From assembly GCA_959018155.1 (NCBI GenBank), contig CAUEKH010000011.1, forward strand, positions 1 through 18,205: a DNA stretch of 18,205 nt. The letters run 5' to 3'. The notes under the pieces were generated by a model. The model saw only the letters and a program-made list of their open reading frames with translations. It was not told the origin of the DNA and searched no databases. A program made the translations under genes and the position numbers. Shown here one piece after another: positions 1 to 8,779 of the stretch. Each line of letters opens with the position of its first letter. The first letter of the stretch is position 1. The DNA is from an uncultured Hungatella sp. Lineage in GTDB: Bacteria > Bacillota > Clostridia > Lachnospirales > Lachnospiraceae.

Positions 1-23
1 GGAGGGCACCGCTGGCATTCATC

Positions 24-45
24 GGATTTTTCTGAAGAAAAATCC
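24..45. other. Perfect stem-loop downstream of the atp operon
   Basis: A 9-bp perfect inverted repeat (24-32 with 37-45, GGATTTTTC / GAAAAATCC) encloses a 4-base loop. It lies beyond the likely atp terminator. It has no T-run after it on the minus strand, so it is not a classic terminator by itself. Its arms share GGATTTT/AAAATCC with the neighbouring hairpin at 60-88, so alternative pairing between the two is possible. It could help 3'-end stability or stop transcription from the left. Confidence 0.5.
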
Positions 46-59
46 AATTCAGGCCTGCT

Positions 60-88
60 GAAAATCCGGCTTTGTGGGCCGGATTTTC
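60..88 (-). terminator. Rho-independent-type terminator of the atp operon
   Basis: An 11-bp perfect stem (60-70 with 78-88, GAAAATCCGGC / GCCGGATTTTC) surrounds a 7-base loop. Read on the minus strand it has an A-tract, a GC-rich core (TCCGGC/GCCGGA) and a TTTT tract, the usual intrinsic terminator layout, and works in both directions. It lies about 160 bases after the atpC stop. The stretch 89-249 between them shows no convincing gene. Confidence 0.6.
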
Positions 89-249
89 TCCCTCCCGCCC
101 GCGCCGTACCAGTCTAAGAACGGTCAGCACCTTCCACCAAATCGTCACCCCCCTGGAAGCGGACGCCGCCTCTCCTCCCAGGACTCCGTCGCACGCCTCT
201 CCTCACGGCTCTCCCACAGCGTGAACGGCAGCCCCCGCAACTATTTTCC

Positions 250-666
250 TCATATCTCATACTTATGCTTCATCCTCAGCCTCGCCAGCGACCGCGCCAA
301 CGAAGCCTCAAAATGCGAATGTTCCTGTATACTCTTACTCTGCCTTAACTGCTCCTCCGCACGCTCTCTCGCCTCCTCGGCGCGCCGCTCGTCGATATCC
401 TCGGGCCGCTCCGCCGTGTCCACAATAAGCGTCACGCGGTTGTTGACAATCTGGACGAAGCCATTTCCGACAACGCCGTGAATCCAGTCGCCATTTTCAG
501 GCAGAAGGCGCATCTCTCCGATAGCCACGGCAATCACCATGTCCTCGTGATGGGGCAGGACGGCCTTCTCGCCATCTGTCAGGGGAATAATTAGCTTCTG
601 GCATCTCCCGCTGAAAAACACCTTATCGCTGGCAATCACCTCTAAGTAAAATGTGCTCGTACCCAC
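250..666 (-). CDS. atpC: F1Fo ATP synthase epsilon subunit
   Basis: Epsilon subunit of the F1 central stalk; with gamma it couples Fo rotation to the catalytic head and can inhibit ATP hydrolysis. The protein has the family layout: an N-terminal beta-sandwich (TFYLEVIASDKVFFSG, then the LIIPLTDGEKAVLPHHEDMV region) and a C-terminal helical hairpin rich in Glu and Arg (about residues 90-138). I place the start at the GTG ending at 666 (138 aa), because GAGG at 676-679 then sits about 9 bases upstream. The in-frame GTG at 672 overlaps that ribosome site. It is the last operon gene, 13 bases after the atpD stop. The identity is secure; the exact start is inferred. Confidence 0.95.
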   Translation of the reverse strand: MGTSTFYLEVIASDKVFFSGRCQKLIIPLTDGEKAVLPHHEDMVIAVAIGEMRLLPENGDWIHGVVGNGFVQIVNNRVTLIVDTAERPEDIDERRAEEARERAEEQLRQSKSIQEHSHFEASLARSLARLRMKHKYEI

Positions 667-679
667 CGTCACTCACCTC

Positions 680-3024
<2,345 letters not shown>

Positions 3025-3027
3025 AAC

Positions 3028-4536
3028 CTACACCTGCTTCTTTTTAAACTCAGCCACCGCATCAATGATACTCTGCTTCAGCTCGTCGGAAAGTACCTTC
3101 TTTTCTTCGATTTCCTGTATGATTTCCGGCTGCTTCCTCTCGAAATACGAAAGCATTTCCTTCTGAAAACCTTTAATCTTTAAAACCGGCACATCGAGAA
3201 GCATCCGGTTTCCGGCTGCCACCAGGCTGATAACCTGCTCATGCAGACTCATGGGATGGCAGAGCGGCTGTTTTAACAGCTCCGTCAGCCCTTTCCCGTA
3301 CTCAATCTGCTCCTTGGTAGCCGGGTCCAGATCAGAACTGAACTGGGTAAATACCTCCATCTCACGGCACTGAGCCAGATCAATTCGCAGGCTGCCCGCC
3401 GCCTTCTTCATGGCCTTCGTCTGGGCAGCACCGCCCACACGCGATACGGAAAGGCCTACATTGACCGCCGGCCTCATACCGGAGAAGAACAAATCACTTT
3501 CCAGGAAAATCTGTCCATCCGTGATGGAAATAACATTGGTGGGGATGTAGGCCGAAACATCGCCTGCCTGCGTCTCGATAATCGGAAGCGCCGTGATAGA
3601 ACCTCCGCCCTGGGCGTCGCTTAGACGGCTGGAACGCTCCAGCAGCCTGGAATGTAAGTAGAAAACGTCGCCCGGATAAGCCTCACGGCCCGGGGAACGT
3701 TCCAGCAATAAGGACAGCGCCCGGTAGGCAACGGCGTGCTTCGATAAATCGTCATATACGATCAGCACATCTTTCCCCTGATACATAAAATACTCAGCCA
3801 GCGCCGTTCCTGAGAACGGTGCGATATACTGAAGGGGCGCCGGTTCACTGGCCGTCGACGATAAGACGATGGAATACTCCATAGCCCCGTACTGTTCCAG
3901 CGTATTCACCATCTTCGCAACCGTGGACGCCTTCTGTCCCACAGCCACATAGATGCAGACCATATTTTTCCCCTTCTGGTTTAAAATGGCATCGATCGCG
4001 ATGGAAGTTTTTCCCGTCTGGCGGTCGCCGATAATCAGTTCACGCTGCCCGCGGCCAATAGGGAACATGGAATCAATGGCCAGGATTCCCGTCTCCATGG
4101 GAACTGATACGCTCTTCCTGTCGATAATTCCCGGCGCCTCATTTTCAATGGGACGGTAGCCATCCGCCTTAATCTCGCCTTTTCCGTCGATGGGCGCTCC
4201 CAGCGCATTGACCACTCTTCCCAAAAAGCCGTCGCCAACCGGAATACCGGCGCGTTTCTTCGTCCTTGTGACCTTGCAGCCTTCCTTAATTTCCCTGTCA
4301 GACCCGAACAAAATGCAGCCGATATCCTCTCTCCTGATATCCTGCACCATGCCTTTTACACCATTTTCAAAAATAACGATTTCTCCGTACATGGCATGGT
4401 CGATTCCATAGATATCCGCGATACCGTCGCCAATGCTGACGACCGTTCCGACCTCCTGGTCCCTGGCATGTACGTCGTAATCCTCTATCTCACTCCTCAA
4501 TATGGAGATAATCTCATCTGAATTGATTGCACCCAC
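3028..4536 (-). CDS. atpA: F1Fo ATP synthase alpha subunit
   Basis: Non-catalytic nucleotide-binding subunit of the F1 hexamer. Starting at GTG 4536 it is 502 aa, the usual length, with Walker A GDRQTGKT at 170-177, the segment [20 protein letters not shown] and the family signature [15 protein letters not shown] chose 4536 because GGAGG (4545-4549) lies 8 bases upstream. The in-frame GTG at 4545, three codons earlier, is itself inside that GGAGGTG ribosome site and is less likely. The atpH stop lies at 4542-4544, so the genes are almost contiguous and probably translationally coupled. The function is certain; the start is inferred. Confidence 0.96.
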   Translation of the reverse strand: MGAINSDEIISILRSEIEDYDVHARDQEVGTVVSIGDGIADIYGIDHAMYGEIVIFENGVKGMVQDIRREDIGCILFGSDREIKEGCKVTRTKKRAGIPVGDGFLGRVVNALGAPIDGKGEIKADGYRPIENEAPGIIDRKSVSVPMETGILAIDSMFPIGRGQRELIIGDRQTGKTSIAIDAILNQKGKNMVCIYVAVGQKASTVAKMVNTLEQYGAMEYSIVLSSTASEPAPLQYIAPFSGTALAEYFMYQGKDVLIVYDDLSKHAVAYRALSLLLERSPGREAYPGDVFYLHSRLLERSSRLSDAQGGGSITALPIIETQAGDVSAYIPTNVISITDGQIFLESDLFFSGMRPAVNVGLSVSRVGGAAQTKAMKKAAGSLRIDLAQCREMEVFTQFSSDLDPATKEQIEYGKGLTELLKQPLCHPMSLHEQVISLVAAGNRMLLDVPVLKIKGFQKEMLSYFERKQPEIIQEIEEKKVLSDELKQSIIDAVAEFKKKQV

Positions 4537-4541
4537 GCTTT

Positions 4542-5045
4542 TCACCTCCGCGCCAGTATTTGTTCTAATTGCCTCAAACGGCCTCTCATGCTCCAGTCCG
4601 TCTCCACGCTGCCAACCCGGATTAAAAATCCACCCAGCAGGCCGGTATCCTGAATCAGCTTCAGTTCCACCTGGCGCCTGCCGTATTTTTCCTTTAACAG
4701 ATCCTTTATTTTCTCAATCTGTTCCTCTGTCGGCTCTGTTACATAATAGAGAGAAGCTGCCAGGATCCCTTCCTGTTCGCACGCGTAATCATGATATGCC
4801 TTAAAAATGTCTTCCATGCAGTCTATATCATGATGGTCCGTGATGACCTTTAAGATCGTCCTCATTTCCGTCTGGAAAATCCGGTCGATGATACGGTGCT
4901 TCGCGCTCTTTGGCGTCACCGGGCTTTTCAGCGCGGTTAAAACCTCCGGCACTTCCTGAAATACCGCTTCCGTCTCCTCCACAACCGTCCTCGGAACCTG
5001 GCGCTCATATATGATTTTTCCGTAATTAATTGCCGCCTGCGTCAT
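4542..5045 (-). CDS. atpH: F1Fo ATP synthase delta subunit (OSCP)
   Basis: Delta subunit, which links the peripheral stalk (b subunits) to the top of the F1 head. From ATG 5045 it is 167 aa with an N-terminal helical domain and the family C-terminal signature [20 protein letters not shown] followed by RQLEQIL. The ATG at 5045 is preferred over the in-frame GTG at 5054 because AGGTGA sits just upstream of the ATG and overlaps the GTG. The gene overlaps the end of atpF by about 20 bases, and its stop abuts the atpA ribosome site, which suggests coupled translation. The N terminus ([17 protein letters not shown]) matches delta subunits loosely, as is usual for this fast-evolving family. Confidence 0.93.
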   Translation of the reverse strand: MTQAAINYGKIIYERQVPRTVVEETEAVFQEVPEVLTALKSPVTPKSAKHRIIDRIFQTEMRTILKVITDHHDIDCMEDIFKAYHDYACEQEGILAASLYYVTEPTEEQIEKIKDLLKEKYGRRQVELKLIQDTGLLGGFLIRVGSVETDWSMRGRLRQLEQILARR

Positions 5046-5526
5046 GGGACTCACCTGCTTCTGCTATAAACTTGTCGAAAAGTGCCTGATTTCTCATCTC
5101 ATTTACCTCGCTGCCCACAACCTTGGACGCCGCGGCAATGACAAGACCGGCAACTCTGGCCTCCGCTTCCCGCATGGCTTTCTCCTGCTCCACGGCCGCC
5201 GTCCGCTTCGCATTTTCCAGAATCCGGTTCGCCTCCTCTTCGGCTTCCTTCATCATCCTCTCATGCTGGTTTTTCGCATCCATCTTAGCCTCTTCAATGA
5301 GCTTCTCGCCCTCCTCCTCGGAGTGCTTCATCTTCTCCTCATACTGACTCTTAAGCGCATTCGCGTCATTCTCAGCGTTTCTGGCTCTGGCAATGCCGTC
5401 ATCAATCATGGCCTGCCTCTTATCCATCACAGCCATGACCGGTTTAATCAGGAAATGCTTCAGCAGCAAATACAGGACGATGATATTCACTATATTCCAT
5501 ACGAGGTTAAAATCCAAACGTAACAT
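5026..5526 (-). CDS. atpF: F1Fo ATP synthase b subunit (peripheral stalk)
   Basis: The b subunit anchors the stator: one N-terminal membrane helix followed by a long coiled coil. In this 166-aa protein residues 8-29 are hydrophobic (VWNIVNIIVLYLLLKHFLI). Residues about 35-130 are charged, Ala-rich heptads (EEKMKHSEEEGEKLIEEAK and onwards), and the C-terminal part (AGLVIAAASKVVG) is typical of the delta-binding region. The start is ATG at 5526 with purine-rich GGCGGAAGG upstream. It follows atpE by about 50 bases and overlaps atpH. The length is normal for bacterial b subunits. Confidence 0.95.
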   Translation of the reverse strand: MLRLDFNLVWNIVNIIVLYLLLKHFLIKPVMAVMDKRQAMIDDGIARARNAENDANALKSQYEEKMKHSEEEGEKLIEEAKMDAKNQHERMMKEAEEEANRILENAKRTAAVEQEKAMREAEARVAGLVIAAASKVVGSEVNEMRNQALFDKFIAEAGESHDAGGN

Positions 5527-5575
5527 ACCTTCCGCCTGCCTTTCTATCCGTCATCCATTCTAACCGATTCCGGTA

Positions 5576-5794
5576 TTATTTTAAGAATAAGATGATTAAA
5601 AGGGCGATAACGAAACCGTAAATAGCTGTTGCCTCTGCAAGAGCACAGCCAAGCAACAGCGCCTTGCTGATTTTTCCCTCCGCCTCAGGCTGTCTCGCAA
5701 TAGCGTCCACCGCCTTGGAAGTTGCCAGACCAATACCGATACCTGCTCCTAAACCTGTTAATACTGCCATACCTGCTCCAATTGCTGTCAACAT
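5576..5794 (-). CDS. atpE: F1Fo ATP synthase c subunit (rotor ring)
   Basis: Proteolipid subunit of the membrane rotor ring, 72 aa in two transmembrane helices joined by the conserved polar loop ARQPE (33-37). The ion-carrying carboxylate is Glu54 (in AEATAIYGF). Aligned by eye with the Ilyobacter tartaricus sodium c subunit, Gln32 is replaced by Ile21 and Ser66 by Ala55, while the Thr67 and Tyr70 equivalents remain (Thr56, Tyr59). This favours proton rather than sodium coupling. The start is ATG at 5794 with AAGGAG 9 bases upstream, among the strongest ribosome sites in the operon, as expected for a subunit needed in about ten copies. The tandem hairpin array at 5833-5942 lies just upstream. 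Confidence 0.97.
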   Translation of the reverse strand: MLTAIGAGMAVLTGLGAGIGIGLATSKAVDAIARQPEAEGKISKALLLGCALAEATAIYGFVIALLIILFLK

Positions 5795-5832
5795 AATTCT
5801 TATCTCCTTTTCATTCTCATTTTTATTATTTT

Positions 5833-5942
5833 GTTGCTCACGGCTCCGGCCGTAGTCTTACCGGCTCCCGCCATCTGTCTTACCGGCTTTCGTCGTCTGT
5901 CTTACCGGCTCCCGCTGTCTGTCTTACCGGCTCCCGCCGTCT
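5833..5942 (-). repeat. Tandem 22-bp repeat array (hairpin-forming) between atpB and atpE
   Basis: Four direct 22-bp copies lie at 5855-5876, 5877-5898, 5899-5920 and 5921-5942. A degenerate fifth at about 5833-5854 differs by an indel. On the transcribed strand the core is CGGCGGGAGCCG, a 4-bp stem capped by GGGA, a GNRA tetraloop. One copy carries the loop GAAA instead, also GNRA. The copy at 5855-5876 keeps the outermost pair as a U-G wobble, while two middle copies each have one A-C mismatch. The array begins one base before the atpB stop codon (5944-5946) and ends about 40 bases before the atpE start. It is not open for a sensible peptide. It may affect mRNA stability or the relative expression of atpB and atpE. 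Confidence 0.85.
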
Positions 5943-5943
5943 G

Positions 5944-6657
5944 TCATTCAACCGCCTCTTTAATAAAGAGCGCAGTCAGGAATACGAATACGTACGCCTG
6001 AATCAGTCCGTCAAAAATGTCAAAATACATGCTGAACGGTATCGGCACAATCGGCGCCGCCAGCTGTTTGATCAGTTCCATGACAACAAAGGAACCGAGC
6101 ACGTTGCCAAACAACCGCATACATAAAGAAAGTGGCTTGATAAAAAGTTCCAGGATATTGATGGGCGCGACGACCGCAACAGGTTCCGCAAAACTCTTCA
6201 CCCAGCCCCGGAGTCCTTTCTTATGAAATCCGGCATACTCAATCAGTACAATACTCATGAGAGCCAGCGCCGCTGTGGCATTTAAATCTTTGGTGGGCGG
6301 CTTGAAACCAAGTAATCCAATCAAGTTCGCAACACCAATGTAAATCGCCGTGGAAACCAGGTAGGGGATATACCGTCTTCCCTCTTTCCCGACCAGCCCG
6401 TCAAAGAACCCGTAGAGCCCGCCAATGGCCGTCTCCAGCGCCAGCTGCCGTTTCCCGGGATTTTCCACGGTTAAATTTCTGGCCAGGCAAATGGAGATGA
6501 CGGTCAGGGCCGCCATGATAATCCACGTTACCACCACGGATTCCGCAATGGGAATTCCACCAAATATCGGTATGGTGAATACCGTCTCGCAGTTAAGTTC
6601 TTCCATTAACCGCTCTGCCAAATCCTCCGTAACGCTCACTTCCTTTCTCAGTACCAT
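5944..6657 (-). CDS. atpB: F1Fo ATP synthase a subunit
   Basis: Membrane stator subunit that forms the ion half-channels against the c ring. The 237-aa protein has five or six hydrophobic segments. The essential arginine is Arg181 in LCMRLFGNVLGSF, and the last helix has FDGLIQAYVFVFLTALFI with Gln220. The start is uncertain: the ATG at 6657 has no clear ribosome site. A shorter start at ATG 6606 (MEELNCETVFTIPIFGG, 220 aa) resembles other clostridial a subunits and also has only a weak purine stretch. It is the first gene of the operon and no atpI-like gene precedes it. The stop lies next to the tandem repeat array. Confidence 0.95.
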   Translation of the reverse strand: MVLRKEVSVTEDLAERLMEELNCETVFTIPIFGGIPIAESVVVTWIIMAALTVISICLARNLTVENPGKRQLALETAIGGLYGFFDGLVGKEGRRYIPYLVSTAIYIGVANLIGLLGFKPPTKDLNATAALALMSIVLIEYAGFHKKGLRGWVKSFAEPVAVVAPINILELFIKPLSLCMRLFGNVLGSFVVMELIKQLAAPIVPIPFSMYFDIFDGLIQAYVFVFLTALFIKEAVE

Positions 6658-6705
6658 AAAATCGGGACTGATTGTATTTATATCCGTACATGAAGTACTG
6701 CGAGT

Positions 6706-6734
6706 ATCATACTTGCATATGCAACAATTGTCAA
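6706..6734 (-). promoter_or_regulatory. Sigma-A-type promoter of the atp operon
   Basis: On the minus strand TTGACA (6729-6734) and TATGAT (6706-6711) are separated by exactly 17 bases, close to ideal consensus. Transcription should start near 6699, about 40 bases before the first possible atpB start. The spacer contains a perfect 12-bp palindrome, TTGCATATGCAA (6713-6724), which could be a repressor site. The DNA upstream (6735-6900) is AT-rich, which would suit an UP-element. Confidence 0.8.
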
Positions 6735-7133
6735 CATTTCCGATTGTCGGGAACAGAAATCACATAAAATGGTAACTTTGAACAAATGGAACAATTTTAT
6801 CCAAAGATTTTCTAAAATTCTTATCAATTATTTAAGTAAAATATGAAATAATTATGAACGTTTCCTGTCCTGACTCTGACTTTTTTAATTTTATGCCAAA
6901 AAAATTTTTAATATTTTGTAGAAAATAACTGCAATAATTTTATGCTTTTTATTTTCATCGTCATTACTCCCTAACAGCCCCACTAATATGATATGAATGT
7001 TAGTTAAAAAGTTCACGTTTTTTGGTGATTCTTTTATTTTGACCATCAAAATAGACAAATGCGTTATGCACAGGCAGCTGGTGTAAGCAGTAACCAGCCG
7101 ATGCACCCATAAACTAAATTCCTTCTGTAATTC
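6735..7133. other. AT-rich intergenic region, no supported gene
   Basis: This divergent region separates the atp promoter from the promoter of the small plus-strand gene. It is rich in A and T runs and has no convincing coding sequence on either strand. A short inverted repeat, GCTGGT/ACCAGC (7077-7082 with 7093-7098), and a weak one at 7036-7052 (ATTTTG/CAAAAT) are present, neither followed by a T-run typical of a terminator. Reading frames of about 36 and 71 codons on the minus strand around 6891-7110 have no family resemblance. Confidence 0.5.
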
Positions 7134-7162
7134 TTGCTTCCATCATAGGGCTTTGCTATAAT
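7134..7162 (+). promoter_or_regulatory. Promoter of the small plus-strand gene
   Basis: TTGCTT (7134-7139) and a perfect TATAAT (7157-7162) are separated by 17 bases. The ATG of the following gene lies 40 bases downstream, so the leader is about 33 bases. This good promoter is the main support for the small gene being expressed independently of both flanking minus-strand operons. Confidence 0.7.
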
Positions 7163-7201
7163 TGAAAGCAGACTTCTATCCAAAAAGGAAATTCTAACGC
7201 C

Positions 7202-7546
7202 ATGCCTGAATCAGAATTCGGAATTATAGATAACATCAGCCGTGAAAAAGATTATTCCAGCTATGAACCAGATAAATACCACTGTATTTCCATCAACGAC
7301 GCCTACATCGACGTCTGGTGGGACAGGCTTATTTTAATGAAAACGTATTTTCATTCCTTAAACCGCCCGGAATTTGCGCTGGCCCGTTGGGGCGTCACCC
7401 TCATTCCGCCTCAGTCCCTGCCCATTTTCCAGGATATCGTAATCAGCGACCCTCATATTTCCGTTGATGGCGATTTAGCGCGTTTAGCCAATCTGATCCA
7501 GAATGCAATCCAGGAAAATAAATTCATCATTCATTACGGAATTTAA
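7202..7546 (+). CDS. Hypothetical protein, 114 aa, unknown family
   Basis: I do not recognise this protein. It is 114 aa, soluble (no signal peptide or membrane helix), acidic at the N terminus and rich in aromatic residues. Noticeable parts are YHCISINDAYIDVWWDRL (26-43), RPEFALARWGVTLIPPQSLP (55-74) and a C-terminal LARLANLIQNAIQENKFIIHYGI (92-114). The even spread of codons and aromatic residues and the dedicated promoter argue for a real gene. The ribosome site is only fair: AAGGAA about 12 bases before ATG 7202. It is the only plus-strand gene here and sits between two minus-strand operons, so neighbours say nothing about its role. Confidence 0.65.
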   Translation: MPESEFGIIDNISREKDYSSYEPDKYHCISINDAYIDVWWDRLILMKTYFHSLNRPEFALARWGVTLIPPQSLPIFQDIVISDPHISVDGDLARLANLIQNAIQENKFIIHYGI

Positions 7547-7553
7547 CAAAGTG

Positions 7554-7579
7554 CCTTCACTTCAATAAAAGTGTGAAGG
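7554..7579. other. Stem-loop downstream of the small plus-strand gene
   Basis: CCTTCAC (7554-7560) pairs with GTGAAGG (7573-7579), and the stem may extend with a TT/AA pair and a bulge. It begins 8 bases after the stop of the plus-strand gene, where a terminator is expected. The following bases (AAGTAACAAAAC) contain no T-run, so termination activity is doubtful. Confidence 0.35.
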
Positions 7580-7590
7580 AAGTAACAAAA

Positions 7591-7675
7591 CTGCACTATT
7601 TGAACGATATTGAAAGGTTACAGGATATGGATAACTCCATACGTCCTATTCTTTCTCTACCGTCAGATAGTGCAG
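7591..7675 (-). terminator. Long inverted-repeat structure after the sugar operon; candidate terminator
   Basis: The arms 7591-7603 and 7663-7675 (CTGCACTAT plus TGA, 12 of 13 positions pairing) enclose a 59-base spacer. The spacer can form an inner hairpin, TATGGA-GTTA-TCCATA, with a further GGA/TCC pairing. Read on the minus strand the outer stem is followed by TTTTGTT, which would fit termination of the operon ending at 7709. The large loop is unusual for an intrinsic terminator, so it may instead be a 3'-end processing structure or the remnant of a small mobile repeat. Confidence 0.35.
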
Positions 7676-7708
7676 CCTGAATCAAAAACAAGAACTATAT
7701 TTCTCCAT

Positions 7709-8761
7709 CTACTTAATCACAATCGCCTGCGACAAATGCCTCGGGCTGTCTGCGTCAATCCCTTTCTTCTCCGCGATATAATACCCGATAAACTGCCCGA
7801 TAAACCCAATCAGCGCCGCATTCTGGGCGTCATTATATCCGTATGGAAGGTCGAGTAAGTAATCCGCCTCAGCCATCGTATCCGAAACACCATTTCCGAC
7901 AGCCACGGTCACAGCCCCGTATCCCTTCATCTCTCTCAACAGCTTTGCGTCGCCTTCCCTCGTCATGGAACTGCCGAGAAAAACTATCAACGTATTTTCA
8001 TCCACCAGGCTCATGGGACCATGGCGGTACTCCAGGGTATAATACGCCTCTGAATTGGCAATTCCCATCTCCTTCACCTTGTTCATGCACTCATTGGCAA
8101 TCCCGTAATAAATTCCCTGGCCCAGCGTAATAAACAGATTCAGCCTTTCATTTTCTTCGACAATCTTTTTTGCCAGCGCATCCATGCGCTTCAGCGCGTC
8201 TCTTGCGCTGTCCCCGTAGCCGGCCATCCCGGCAATCTCGTCACGCCGGCCGCCGGCATACATGGCCATGATGACAGCCAGATACACCATACTCGTGAAA
8301 GAACGTGTCATAATCACGCTGTCTTCTGCCGTCTCGGGCGACAAAATCATATAATCATTATACAGCGAACTGTCCTTGTCACACGTAATAGCCAGGCTCT
8401 TAACCCCGGGATAACTTCTGACCTTATCGATCGCCATGCGCACCTCTGTGGTATAGCTCTTCCTCGTAATCGGAAGCACCAGAACCTTCCTGTCCTTCAC
8501 ATAAGTATCGGGAAAATAGTACAGTTCCGAACAGCACATTGCTTTCGCCGGTATTGCGTTATAAGAAGAAAATACATGCGCCGCGGCCTGGGCCAGATAG
8601 AGACTCGTACCACAGCCGGTAAATATCAGTTCATCGTAATCCTCCTTAAAAACACAATCTAACACCTCAAAAATATCATCCAGAGTCTCATTAACAGCCT
8701 CAAATGATTCCGGCTGCCCGTATATCTCCCGATACGTCAGTTCACTGTTTTTCTTTTCCAT
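7709..8761 (-). CDS. SIS-domain sugar isomerase/deaminase-like protein (GlmS C-half related)
   Basis: A 350-aa protein with two SIS (sugar isomerase) domains, related to the isomerase half of GlmS and to AgaS/FrlB-type enzymes. Seen: CGTS (50-53) in the first phosphate-site loop, SEAYYTLEYRHGPMSLVD (237-254) and a C-terminal PRHLSQ. By alignment with E. coli GlmS, Glu231 and Glu238 match catalytic Glu481 and Glu488. The Schiff-base Lys603 is replaced by Gln345, and the phosphate loop SQSGET is replaced by TRKSYT (99-104). No glutaminase domain is present. Start ATG 8761 is preferred; the in-frame GTG at 8773 abuts GGAGAGG. It is last in the importer operon, 18 bases after the aldolase. The substrate is unknown and may not be an ordinary hexosamine phosphate. 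Confidence 0.85.
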   Translation of the reverse strand: MEKKNSELTYREIYGQPESFEAVNETLDDIFEVLDCVFKEDYDELIFTGCGTSLYLAQAAAHVFSSYNAIPAKAMCCSELYYFPDTYVKDRKVLVLPITRKSYTTEVRMAIDKVRSYPGVKSLAITCDKDSSLYNDYMILSPETAEDSVIMTRSFTSMVYLAVIMAMYAGGRRDEIAGMAGYGDSARDALKRMDALAKKIVEENERLNLFITLGQGIYYGIANECMNKVKEMGIANSEAYYTLEYRHGPMSLVDENTLIVFLGSSMTREGDAKLLREMKGYGAVTVAVGNGVSDTMAEADYLLDLPYGYNDAQNAALIGFIGQFIGYYIAEKKGIDADSPRHLSQAIVIK

Positions 8762-8779
8762 ATGAATCAGCACCCTCTC

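Noticed and set aside
74..481. Plus-strand frame of 135 codons overlapping atpC
   Set aside because: It lies mostly antisense to atpC, is Ser/Arg-rich low-quality sequence and has no ribosome site.
5833..5942. CRISPR array interpretation of the tandem repeats
   Set aside because: Units are directly adjacent with no spacers and only 22 bp long.
7077..7098. GCTGGT/ACCAGC inverted repeat as a terminator or riboswitch
   Set aside because: Short 6-bp stem with a 10-base loop, no T-run and no recognisable riboswitch core.
6891..7110. Small minus-strand frames upstream of the atp operon (71 codons, and a 36-codon frame from ATG 7110 with AGAAGGA upstream)
   Set aside because: No family resemblance, odd composition and AT-rich context; the longer one has no ribosome site. 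Either could be chance.
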